Positions 11,035 through 18,838 are shown, numbered from the stretch's first letter. The stretch is 44,805 bases of DNA from Symploca sp. SIO3C6 (GCA_010692425.1 JAAHHJ010000010.1:1-44805); one strand, 5' to 3'. The notes: generated by a model not told the origin, from the sequence alone. Numbers and translations: made by a program.

Positions 11035-11970
11035 CTAGACTGTAGCTTTCAGAGTATCATGAGCAATGTCTTCTTCCACTAGTTTGACTAGCTCAGGTAA
11101 CAATGCTAAATTTCGTGGTCGTTTGAGGCGATAGAGAGTACATTCCTTGACAAGGTTTACACACTGAAGAAAGTGTTGTGCATCTGGTGATTGAAATAAG
11201 GTAGCAGGGCGAGAGTGACGCGATAGTTCAACGACTGCCTCTTGAGGTTTTAGGGCTTCTATTCCAAACTCTGAGTCGGAGGTAAGCACATAAATTCGCT
11301 TTATTGGTAGTGGCTTTTGAGTAAATTCCTGCCTTGGGCGATAACCCCGTTTTTCGTCGGATGAGTTGAGTAAAACTAGAGACTCAAAGTTATATCCGAG
11401 GGTAGAAGCTATTTCTGAACCTAGTTTAATTTGTGGAAATCCAGGGGAAATCGTGGCTGTTTTTTTACCTAAGGTGACAGGGGCAACATCATCAGTAATA
11501 ATGCTATACCCATGAGTGTGGAAGGCAGCAGCAGTTGAAGATTTGCCCTCACCAGATACTCCCAAGAAAGCAACAGCACCACCATCAATGTTTACTGCAC
11601 TGGCATGGAGTACTAATAGCCCTCGCTGATAGAGCAAAATTCCCATGACAGTTCCAACAAGATAGAACCGAATAAGTTGTTCAGATGCATTTGGTGCTGG
11701 AACAATCACAATTTTGTTTCCACTTTGCACCAGGAAAACGCCTGTATCTTGGACATAAAAAAGTGCCTCTTTTCGAGTCAGTTGGAGACACCAATGCTGC
11801 CCAACAGCTTCCTTTGGCAGATAGTCAGTTGGGTTGTGATTGCTTTTTATATTAAGGGTGACATCACATCTTAGTTCTGCTATGATGAACTCCGGTATAG
11901 TTATATCAGAGTGAATTCCTAAACCGTAGGCAAAGTATGAAAACACGTTTGGCTTTCCTCGCTCCAGCAA
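11035..11970 (-). CDS. HPr-kinase-like lasso peptide kinase
   Basis: A 311-aa protein with an HprK-type P-loop GVSGEGKSS at residues 137-145, preceded by the LHASAV element at 121-126 and followed by an acidic pair DD at 160-161. HprK homologues in lasso clusters (the PadeK and ThcoK type) phosphorylate serine of the precursor or peptide (family knowledge). Here it lies directly downstream of the precursor gene, so peptide phosphorylation is the likely role; Ser26 of the 27-residue core is penultimate. The start is TTG at 11970: the frame is closed by TAA 30 bases upstream and has no ATG near. A structured terminator-like hairpin at 12048-12111 separates it from the precursor, so kinase transcription probably depends on read-through or a weak local promoter. 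Confidence 0.8.
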   Translation of the reverse strand: MLERGKPNVFSYFAYGLGIHSDITIPEFIIAELRCDVTLNIKSNHNPTDYLPKEAVGQHWCLQLTRKEALFYVQDTGVFLVQSGNKIVIVPAPNASEQLIRFYLVGTVMGILLYQRGLLVLHASAVNIDGGAVAFLGVSGEGKSSTAAAFHTHGYSIITDDVAPVTLGKKTATISPGFPQIKLGSEIASTLGYNFESLVLLNSSDEKRGYRPRQEFTQKPLPIKRIYVLTSDSEFGIEALKPQEAVVELSRHSRPATLFQSPDAQHFLQCVNLVKECTLYRLKRPRNLALLPELVKLVEEDIAHDTLKATV

Positions 11971-12047
11971 TGATTTTTGACAGACATATTTAGCTTATAC
12001 TCACAATAATTAATATTCGTAATTCGCAGTTGTCACAATTCTCACCT

Positions 12048-12111
12048 CAAAAACAAGCTAGGGAATCTATAATATATAGATAAGTACCCTTCTAGTACTT
12101 CCCTAGCTTGT
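12048..12111 (-). terminator. Nested hairpin with T-tract after the lasso precursor
   Basis: Perfect 13-bp arms ACAAGCTAGGGAA (12053-12065) and TTCCCTAGCTTGT (12099-12111) enclose two smaller hairpins: TCTATA/TATAGA at 12066-12080 and AAGTAC/GTACTT at 12082-12100. In the leftward transcript the outer arm is followed by TTTTT. This is a Rho-independent terminator or attenuator between precursor and kinase. Such an arrangement commonly yields far more precursor transcript than downstream mRNA. Confidence 0.75.
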
Positions 12112-12214
12112 CTTCAACAGGTCAAGCTCGTAGGTCTAAATTCCTCTGCAAGAAGACCCCATCTTCATCTGGGTTCGTTCTTTAGGGAGGAGTTTATTTT
12201 CTACGAAAAGAACT

Positions 12215-12361
12215 TTAGATAGAGCCGATGGCAACAGGACTATCCACACCAGGAATAGCCAAGAAAATTCCATCTTGCCTTCCAAAGGTTTTGATACGCT
12301 CGGTCAGGTTCTCAACAGCACCGTAGACGGTGATTTCGGGTGTATTCCAAGTTTTCTTCAT
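12215..12361 (-). CDS. Lasso peptide precursor (A)
   Basis: A 48-aa precursor. The start is ATG at 12361, with AAGGA nine bases upstream; a longer in-frame start at 12409 (64 aa) lacks this support. The leader MKKTWNTPEITVYG carries W5, P8, I10, G14 and T20, which reproduce the lasso leader spacing Y-x2-P-x-L-x3-G-x5-T with conservative W and I. Thr20 at -2 puts cleavage after Glu21. The core is residues 22-48: ring RIKTFGRQD with Asp at core position 9, then an 18-residue tail starting GIFLAIPG and ending AIGSI. The expected product is a macrolactam between the Arg1 amine and Asp9. It lies 92 bp after the cyclase gene and before the kinase. The peptide is unlike any core I know, and position-1 Arg is uncommon. 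Confidence 0.85.
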   Translation of the reverse strand: MKKTWNTPEITVYGAVENLTERIKTFGRQDGIFLAIPGVDSPVAIGSI

Positions 12362-12501
12362 CTTTGATGTTCCTTGTGGTAAATAGTTCTTCAGCTGGGC
12401 TGAAGGCACTCCAATATAAAGTGCTTCAATATAAAATTCCTATAAAGTGAGGCAACAGTAGAAACACAACTGAGTCAAATAAAGACTAAAAATATAGTTA
12501 G

Positions 12502-14409
12502 TTAGATAGTTAGATTAGACTGATTTAACCAGAGAGCTAGGACGACTCCAGTCATTAAAGTCATGGGTTCATCTTCTATCTCTTGGGACTGGGAAATATA
12601 GCGTTCATAAGCTGAGCGTAGCACTGGTATATTCACATAAGATTCGATCGCTTGCGGTTGATTAATCACCTCCTTTAAGGTTTTTCCTTCGACTTCTAAC
12701 AACCTTCGATCAAAGTTATAACCTAGCCTTCCTTTGCTAACTCGCCATTGGACTTCTGGAGGCAGAATGTCAGTCATTGCAAAGCGAAGAATAGCTCTTG
12801 ACCAACCTTGACGAAACTTTTGATTTGAGGGTAGAGCTAGGCAGAATTCCATCACTCGCCGATCAAAAAATGGGTAGCGCCCCTCTAGGGAAAATCTTGC
12901 AGTAGTCTTGTCTGCTATCTCCATTAAATTGGGATACAAACCTGTAGTCAGGCTAAGACAATGTTGTTGTCTACTGCTCAGTGCTAGTGGTGGTATCCTA
13001 CTAAGGTGCACTTGACTATGCTCTACTAGTCCAACCTGTTGAGCAAAAGCTGTGTTAATTAGGTTACTGTTTGGCTTGAGAGTTTTAGTGATTCTGCCTA
13101 ACCACTGGCCTAAGTAACTGACAGGTTCTAAAACTAAGGGAGCTAGAGCATATCTCTGGAGAATGAGCCGACGGGATAAACGACATTGCCTTGCTGCAGC
13201 GTTCACTTCTTGCATAAGGGTATGCCAACGACCAGTATAAGCTAGTTCTGTCAGATATGACCAGCCGTGAGAAACTGCACTATCACCGTCAATGCCGTCC
13301 AAAAATACCCGCACTCCCTGTTGGTTAGCACATTGATAAAGCCCCTGATGCATGTAGAGGTTGGGAGCAAGAATAGGCTCTTCATCCTGCCAAAGAATAT
13401 CAATTAGTGGGTTGAGTTGGTCTGCTTGCACATCGTGAGGAACAAATCCTCCCAGTGCTTTGACAGCGTTCATATAATGACGCTCGTCAATAAAACGCAA
13501 TTCTTCCTTTGGCAAACTGGGAAAAATAGCAGAGAACGTATGCAGCTGCTGATTTCCACAGTTAGATAATATTTGACGGGCAGTACAAGCTATTGAAGAG
13601 GAGTCTAGTCCACCGCTTAAAGTTGACCCTACTGGGAAAGCGCTACGTAGACGGCAACCCACTGCTTCAGTGAAGACTTCACGAAAGGCTTCTGCATATT
13701 CTTGGTTAGATTTTAGCCTAATTTCCCGTTTAGTGTCAAGAGACCAATAGGATTTAAGCTGCATTTTTTTTGTACAACCTACACTCAGATAATGAGCTGC
13801 TGGGAGCCTAAAAATGTCCTGGTAGAAGGTTATTTCCTGATCTTCATAGAACAAATCCAGATAATAGGCAACTTTCAGTTCGTTGAGTCGGTGTGGAACT
13901 TCTGGCAAGCACAGAAGGGCTTTAATCTCTGAGGCAAAGACAAAAATATCCTTGGAGTAATAGTAGTAAAAGGATTTAATTCCCATGGGGTCCCTAGCGC
14001 AGAATAGCTGCTGCTTGCGCCCATCCCAGATAACAAAAGCAAAGTCACCTATAAGCTTTTCTGGACATTGTTCCCCCCACTTTTTGTAAGCAGCTAAGAT
14101 TATTTGGCTATCTGTAATTTTTTCAGCCGGGTGATTGCTAAGACCAAGTGCAGGAATTAGTTGATCTCGGTTATCGACCCTCGCATCAGCAGTGATTACT
14201 AGATTACCAGTTTGGTTAACAAAAGGTAGCTTTTCTAACAAAGATTCTGGTGTAGTCCACAACATTCGATGTCCTAAACCCACTGAACCAGTGTTCCAGA
14301 TACTGGCACCATCTGATCCTCGATGGGCTAGGATATCTACCATTTTCCCCAAACTTTCCTTTTCTACTGGCCTACCATCAAAGTAGTAAATTCCGACAAT
14401 AGCACTCAT
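12502..14409 (-). CDS. Lasso cyclase, asparagine-synthetase-like (C)
   Basis: A 635-aa homologue of class B asparagine synthetase, as in lasso cyclases of the McjC type. It would adenylate the side chain of core Asp9 and close the ring on the Arg1 amine. Residues 1-210 form the glutaminase-like domain, but residue 2 is Ser (MSAIVGIYYF) where true AsnB has the catalytic Cys, so glutamine hydrolysis is not expected. The synthetase domain has the pyrophosphate loop SGGLDSS at 265-271 and a C-terminal region with RYPFFDRRVMEF. The ATG at 14409 follows the stop of a decayed B2 copy by about a dozen bases. This suggests an ancestral B2-C order. The precursor follows it. Confidence 0.92.
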   Translation of the reverse strand: MSAIVGIYYFDGRPVEKESLGKMVDILAHRGSDGASIWNTGSVGLGHRMLWTTPESLLEKLPFVNQTGNLVITADARVDNRDQLIPALGLSNHPAEKITDSQIILAAYKKWGEQCPEKLIGDFAFVIWDGRKQQLFCARDPMGIKSFYYYYSKDIFVFASEIKALLCLPEVPHRLNELKVAYYLDLFYEDQEITFYQDIFRLPAAHYLSVGCTKKMQLKSYWSLDTKREIRLKSNQEYAEAFREVFTEAVGCRLRSAFPVGSTLSGGLDSSSIACTARQILSNCGNQQLHTFSAIFPSLPKEELRFIDERHYMNAVKALGGFVPHDVQADQLNPLIDILWQDEEPILAPNLYMHQGLYQCANQQGVRVFLDGIDGDSAVSHGWSYLTELAYTGRWHTLMQEVNAAARQCRLSRRLILQRYALAPLVLEPVSYLGQWLGRITKTLKPNSNLINTAFAQQVGLVEHSQVHLSRIPPLALSSRQQHCLSLTTGLYPNLMEIADKTTARFSLEGRYPFFDRRVMEFCLALPSNQKFRQGWSRAILRFAMTDILPPEVQWRVSKGRLGYNFDRRLLEVEGKTLKEVINQPQAIESYVNIPVLRSAYERYISQSQEIEDEPMTLMTGVVLALWLNQSNLTI

Positions 14410-14410
14410 A

Positions 14411-14625
14411 ATCTTATCTTTATCGCTCTATAGATAGCAGTGGGGTAAAAAGTGAAAGAGCTGCCAGATAACCTATTACCACTTGCCCCTGACTTTCAAC
14501 CCAAGCATGAGCCTCTAACTGTCTTTTTTTCCTTAACTATGCCAATTCGCAGTTCAAGAAAATGACTATATAGACTCATAAAAACTTGTGTAGTTAAGAC
14601 ACGAGCTAAACAGTTAACACCTTGA
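14411..14625 (-). pseudogene. Decayed 3' copy of the lasso protease B2 gene
   Basis: This stretch repeats the 3' end of the intact B2 gene (15084-15297). At 14421-14520 I count 14 mismatches in 100 ungapped positions. Read leftward it still encodes LEAHAWVESQGQVVIGYL and then a changed end with a TAA near 14422. A two-base deletion at about 14530 breaks the frame, and similarity fades beyond 14625. It is a remnant of a tandem duplication. It occupies the place directly before the cyclase gene where B2 would be expected. Confidence 0.85.
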
Positions 14626-15083
14626 ATTTTGATTATTTTCCTAAAAGTAAGCTAATCGCTAATAACAGCAAGCTAATTAACTTAGTTTTTATTAGCTTAT
14701 CATTTGCTGAGGTTGTCGACAAGTAATATGGACAACATTTTGCATCTTTTACATAAACTTCACAAAAAAGTAATTGATCTAACAGATTATAAAAATAATA
14801 ATTGCCCTACAAAAAGTAATTATTTTTTAGGGGAAATAGGGAGAGTATAAAACTCACTATTGCCAGTTTTTATGGTTCTTCTATACTTAGTGTGCTAAAT
14901 TATCACAAACAAAGCCTAAGTTTATGGCTGAACAAAAATTTTGTTTATTTAGCTCTCATTTAGAGTAAAAAACGAATTATCAAATATTCAAAGCTATACA
15001 CAATGGTAATTTGAGATGATAAATTTTGATAACTTAGTATAACAGGCAAAGAAGAGCCGTTTTTAGTCGAAACTAACTAAATT
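14626..15083. other. AT-rich gap between B2 and its decayed copy
   Basis: No gene or second precursor was found on either strand; every ATG I followed ends within about 20 codons. The region is very AT-rich. It could carry a promoter for the cyclase and precursor genes, but I cannot place one with confidence. Confidence 0.4.
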
Positions 15084-15089
15084 TCATCT

Positions 15090-15539
15090 TTATCCCTCCA
15101 GAGATGGCAGTGGTGTAAAATATGAAAGATTTCCAAGATAACCTATTACTACTTGTCCCTGACTTTCAACCCAAGCATGAGCCTCCAACTGTCCTCCTTC
15201 TCCCTTAGCTACGCCAATTCGCAGTTGAGGTGAGTAACCCTGTCGGCTCATAAAAACTTGTGTAGTTAAAGCACGAGCCAAACACTTGACACCACCAGGC
15301 ATATAGCGGCTGCTGAGATTCACAGCCCAGATAATTTTGCCTACAGAAATTTGTTTGATTGGTGGTTGTTTGGGGTGGGAATGACTGAGTTTTGCTACAG
15401 CTTGTCGCAAACTGGGAAATGGCAGCAACCATAGCCCTAATCTGACTAATCCCAACAAAACAAAAGTTTTGATTAGAAGTTGGTCATCACCAATACTAAG
15501 GCGCACTAGCTTACACAACCGCTTCATTCTTAACCTCAA
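15090..15539 (-). CDS. Lasso leader peptidase, transglutaminase-like (B2)
   Basis: A 149-aa lasso B2-type protein, predicted to cut the leader after precursor Glu21 together with B1. The conserved Cys is C86 in GVKCLARAL and the His is H121 in EAHAWVES. The third catalytic residue, Asp about 12 residues after the His in relatives, is absent: positions 133-134 are Gly-Tyr and the nearest polar residue is N137. The decayed copy also shows GY, so this is not a fresh mutation. Two starts are possible; the second Met (15527) lets the gene overlap B1 by 17 bp, the first by 29 bp. Either way B1 and B2 look translationally coupled. Confidence 0.85.
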   Translation of the reverse strand: MRLRMKRLCKLVRLSIGDDQLLIKTFVLLGLVRLGLWLLPFPSLRQAVAKLSHSHPKQPPIKQISVGKIIWAVNLSSRYMPGGVKCLARALTTQVFMSRQGYSPQLRIGVAKGEGGQLEAHAWVESQGQVVIGYLGNLSYFTPLPSLEG

Positions 15540-15816
15540 TTAACTCTTTAGCTGCTAATTGCTGTAGTAATTCCAAAATTTCCCGCTCGCATTGTTCTGG
15601 CTCTACTTCATATTCCTCCAAAATTGCCTCTCGAAGTTCACTTACTTTCTTTGGTTCTTGGATCAAATTCCAGATGCTAGCACCTACATCATTTAAACCA
15701 TAGTAAGTTCCAGACTTGAGATGGAGGATAACCGACTCTCCTTCTAGATCAGAAGAAACTTGATCTTTTACTGCTACTACATTTGAAGCTTGGGAAATTG
15801 CTAATTTTCTGGTCAT
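15511..15816 (-). CDS. Lasso leader-binding protein, PqqD-like (B1)
   Basis: A 101-aa PqqD-superfamily winged-helix protein. The typical core is GESVILHLKSGTYYGLNDVG (residues 26-45), followed by the ASIWNLI helix and a C-terminal EREILELLQQL helix. B1 proteins (the RiPP recognition element) bind the precursor leader and present it to B2 and the cyclase (family knowledge). It is the first gene of the leftward lasso operon and overlaps the B2 start. Its promoter should lie in the 15817-16173 gap shared with the divergent nucleotidyltransferase gene. The ATG gives a full-length domain. Confidence 0.88.
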   Translation of the reverse strand: MTRKLAISQASNVVAVKDQVSSDLEGESVILHLKSGTYYGLNDVGASIWNLIQEPKKVSELREAILEEYEVEPEQCEREILELLQQLAAKELIEVKNEAVV

Positions 15817-16173
15817 GATTTATCTGTACTCCATCAACTAAATTAACCTGCAAAAAAATATAGCGCTTTTCAATTGAGTAATACATTCTTTAATGGTCTA
15901 GATGATTCTGAGGGCCTCTCCTCAGTACTCACTCCTAAACTTCAATATTTTTTTTGAGAAACTTTATTGATTTTCTGTTGTTCAATTAACAGTAACAATT
16001 TCGAGCAATTATGTCAACAAATATTACTTACTTTACTAAGGCTTTATATGTATACGAAGAATATTAAAAATCAGGAAGATTTTCTTTTGAGAAGAAAAAA
16101 AAGAGTCGATTGACGATTTGACAAATCGTCTACATCTTGGCTTTACTGAGTATGTAGGAGAGTTTTTTGAACA
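15817..16173. promoter_or_regulatory. Divergent promoter region of the lasso cluster
   Basis: About 360 bases of AT-rich DNA between the leftward B1 gene and the rightward small ORF plus nucleotidyltransferase gene. GACGATTTGACAAATCGTC near 16115-16133 is a perfect palindrome in its arms (GACGATTTG/CAAATCGTC around one A). It is a good operator or hairpin candidate. No other gene was seen. Confidence 0.5.
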
Positions 16174-16263
16174 ATGACACTAACTGTTCAAAACTCAGAC
16201 CATTATTCTAATCAGTTATCTCTTATCAATCATCTAATTAGTATCAAGCTATCAAATGACTAA
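16174..16263 (+). CDS. 29-codon leader ORF before the nucleotidyltransferase
   Basis: ATG at 16174 has GGAGAG about 12 bases upstream. The 29-codon frame (starting MTLTVQNSDHYSN) ends at TAA 16261-16263, overlapping the nucleotidyltransferase ATG at 16256 by eight bases (ATGACTAA). The downstream gene has no visible ribosome site of its own, so the small ORF may deliver ribosomes to it. I do not recognise the peptide. It may be only a coupling leader. Confidence 0.4.
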   Translation: MTLTVQNSDHYSNQLSLINHLISIKLSND

Positions 16264-17374
16264 TTTATCTCATACCCTACTCTATACTTCCCTCACTAAG
16301 AACTGCTCCAACTGGATTACCAATGCGAGGAAACAACTCAGTTGTGCTACTGAGTTAGAATGGAGAAACACTATCGGGACACTGGCACTACATCGATTAC
16401 TCCCACTAGTGTTTTATTCTCTCCAAGACCAAAATCTTACTGACACTGTACCACCTCCCTATCTGGTTCAGATGCAAACTGCATATCGCCATACAAGGAA
16501 GAAGAATACTATCCTCTTGCTCACTCTAGATGGCATCTTGCAGGCGATGGCAAAGCGTGGTCTTAATCCTGTACTTTGGAAAGGCGTAGTACTTGCTGAC
16601 AACTTCTATCCTGATCTTGGAACGAGATTAATGGAAGATATAGATTTTGCCATTCCGGTAGAGGAGATGGAGGCTGCTACCGAAGTTTTCCAGTCTCTGG
16701 GATTTAAGGTACAGCCTGAGGCTGAAACTTCAGATGCTATTTACTTTGCCAACAAAATGGGAGTAGTTTGCGATGTCCACCATCGTGTCCGTTTGTTTGA
16801 AGGTCAAGAATCAATAAACTTGATCACTCACCTCCAACCAAAACACATGAAGGTACCTACCATGCCAGTACTAGAGCCAAATGCCATGGTAGTACATTTA
16901 ATTGTGCATATGGATGGGCATCGTCATGAAACTGGTCCAATGCTATGTTGGATTCTTGATCTGGCCTTTGTTTTACGCAAGTGGGGAACCTTAATTAAGC
17001 CTGAGTATATAGAGAAACTGATGCCAGCAAAAGAGAATTTAGTGTCTCTGTTTCGCATTGTTCGCTTTCTAGAACAAGAGTTTGACCAACAGCTACCAGC
17101 CTGCCTTACTCAAGGGGCCAAGAACTTTGAACCGTTGACACTGGCAGAGATTTTCCGGCAGCGAAGGTTAGCATTATGGGGCTTACCTCGTCCCAACGGT
17201 TGGCTGCGACTGGGTGCGAGTCAGTTAGGTTTCCAGTTGCTTCATCGTCGCCCCAAACTCCAAATCGATGATTTACTCTTGTTGCCGTTAGATACTTTGA
17301 GAAATCTACGAATCTATAACCGCTTAATTCCCATTAAAAAATATCATTTAAATCAAGCAAAAGCAGGACGATAA
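16256..17374 (+). CDS. Nucleotidyltransferase-family protein of the lasso cluster
   Basis: A 372-aa protein of the NTP_transf_5 type. The diagnostic stretch LWKGVVLADNFYPDLGTRLM followed by EDIDFAI (near residues 110-140) matches the family pattern LKGxxL-Y-R-DID with the metal-binding DxD. Members often accompany RiPP clusters, and some modify peptides or small molecules, but the reaction here is unknown. It diverges from B1, so the two would share a promoter region. Its 3' end overlaps the convergent amidase gene by 22 bp. No Shine-Dalgarno is visible before the ATG; coupling to the overlapping 29-codon ORF is likely. Confidence 0.8.
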   Translation: MTNLSHTLLYTSLTKNCSNWITNARKQLSCATELEWRNTIGTLALHRLLPLVFYSLQDQNLTDTVPPPYLVQMQTAYRHTRKKNTILLLTLDGILQAMAKRGLNPVLWKGVVLADNFYPDLGTRLMEDIDFAIPVEEMEAATEVFQSLGFKVQPEAETSDAIYFANKMGVVCDVHHRVRLFEGQESINLITHLQPKHMKVPTMPVLEPNAMVVHLIVHMDGHRHETGPMLCWILDLAFVLRKWGTLIKPEYIEKLMPAKENLVSLFRIVRFLEQEFDQQLPACLTQGAKNFEPLTLAEIFRQRRLALWGLPRPNGWLRLGASQLGFQLLHRRPKLQIDDLLLLPLDTLRNLRIYNRLIPIKKYHLNQAKAGR

Positions 17375-18756
17375 TCACCCCAAGGTCTTAGAGTCTCCAA
17401 CTGTGCCGCTAAAGCAATTAGAGTTGCTTCAGCTGCTGGACGTCCTACTAACTGAACACCTACAGGCAAACCATTAGTATCAAAACCAGTAGGAATGGCA
17501 ATCGCAGGCAAGCCAGCAGCATTAAAAGGTGGACAAGGCGCAATCCAAGTAATTATTTTCTGTAGTGTCTCTTGGGGACTCAAAGCAGCCCATTCACCTA
17601 CGCGAATGGTAGGGTGCATATAGGTAGGTAACAACAATACATCAAAGTTGTCAAAGAACGCCACAATCTGACGCGATATCATTTGCATTTGAGCAACCGC
17701 TTGTAAGTATTCGCCAGCAGAACCAGATTGTTCAACAATCCAACGATTCATTTTTCCCATGGTCCCAGTAGGCAGTCCTGTAGCAGCGACTCCTGACTGC
17801 CAAATTGTCACAAAAGGTTCTTCTAAACCACTAAAATCAGGACAAGCCTCTTCCAGAATGTGTCCCATTTCTTGCAAACTTATTGCAGTTTCTCTAACGC
17901 CCTGCTGACAGACTTGAGCCGCTTCACCAAAGGGTTGCACTGCCGTGGAACAAGCAATTCGTAAATTAGTAGGAATGTGGTTAGTGCTATCGAGAAATGA
18001 TGTTTCTGGCGGCGGCAACCAATAGGGGTCGCCAGTAATATATCCTGAGATTACATCCAGTAAAGCAGCAGCATCGGCAACAGTGCGAGCTAAGGAGCCA
18101 CTAGTGGAAATACCATTTTGGCGATCGCCAACTGGTGCATGAGAAACTCGCCCCCGTGCTGGCTTAATGCCTACTAATCCGCAGCAAAAAGCTGGCCCCC
18201 TAATTGAGCCGCCGCCGTCTGAACCATGAGCTATGGGAATCAAGCCAGCTGCCACCGCTGCTGCTGCGCCACCACTGGAGCCCCCTGGAGTATAGTCAAG
18301 GTTCCAGGGATTGCGAGCTGGAGGAAATCCCAGTGGCTCAGTATAAGGCAAAGAACCCACTTCTGAGGTCGCAGTTTTGCCGAGAATAATCAACCCAGCC
18401 TGCTTCATCCGCGCCACTACTCCATCATCATAGATAGCGACATTTTCCTTCATTACTGTTGTCCCATAGGTTTGGGGCATTTGGGTCACGGCATAAAGGT
18501 CTTTAATCGCAATAGGAACGCCAAAAAACGGCGGGAATTCCCCAACATCTTTGGTTTTAGCCAGTTGTTCTGTTTTGGCTTTGGCATCTGCTAGAGCCAT
18601 TTGCTCAGCGACAAAGAAGTAACTCCCCAACTGTGGATCTAGCCGTCTGATGCGCTCTAGGTAAAGCTCTACTAACTCTAAGGGTGATACCTCTCGGTTG
18701 CGGATCATTTGTGCTTGTTCTAGGGCGGAGGTAAATGCTAAGTCAACTGAATTCAT
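17353..18756 (-). CDS. Amidase signature family hydrolase
   Basis: A 467-aa amidase-signature enzyme hydrolysing an amide bond of unknown substrate. The Ser-cisSer-Lys triad region is clear: Lys in PIAIKDLYAV (near residue 83), the Gly/Ser-rich YTPGGSSGGAAAAVAAG (near 160), and SDGGGSIRGPAFCCGLVGIK with the nucleophile serine. It resembles GatA but stands alone, so a role in tRNA amidation is unlikely. It converges on and overlaps the nucleotidyltransferase gene by 22 bp. Whether it belongs to the lasso system is unknown. Proximity alone is weak evidence. Confidence 0.9.
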   Translation of the reverse strand: MNSVDLAFTSALEQAQMIRNREVSPLELVELYLERIRRLDPQLGSYFFVAEQMALADAKAKTEQLAKTKDVGEFPPFFGVPIAIKDLYAVTQMPQTYGTTVMKENVAIYDDGVVARMKQAGLIILGKTATSEVGSLPYTEPLGFPPARNPWNLDYTPGGSSGGAAAAVAAGLIPIAHGSDGGGSIRGPAFCCGLVGIKPARGRVSHAPVGDRQNGISTSGSLARTVADAAALLDVISGYITGDPYWLPPPETSFLDSTNHIPTNLRIACSTAVQPFGEAAQVCQQGVRETAISLQEMGHILEEACPDFSGLEEPFVTIWQSGVAATGLPTGTMGKMNRWIVEQSGSAGEYLQAVAQMQMISRQIVAFFDNFDVLLLPTYMHPTIRVGEWAALSPQETLQKIITWIAPCPPFNAAGLPAIAIPTGFDTNGLPVGVQLVGRPAAEATLIALAAQLETLRPWGDYRPAFA

Positions 18757-18838
18757 AACATTGCTGCGGGTGACATTCTCCGGACGCTGAGCCTACTGGT
18801 GCAGCGCAGGCTTCTCGTCAATCTAGCTAACTTCAGAA

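Noticed and set aside
12215-12409. Lasso core beginning at Gly27 after KTF, with Thr at -2
   Set aside because: It looks attractive because Gly is the usual first residue, but no Asp or Glu then lies at positions 7-9, and the distance from W5/P8/G14 to Thr does not fit the leader spacing. The 64-aa start is also rejected in favour of the ATG with AAGGA.
17353-18756. gatA (tRNA amidotransferase subunit A)
   Set aside because: Amidase signature enzymes outside Gat complexes are common, the length and end differ from GatA, and no gatB/gatC is near.
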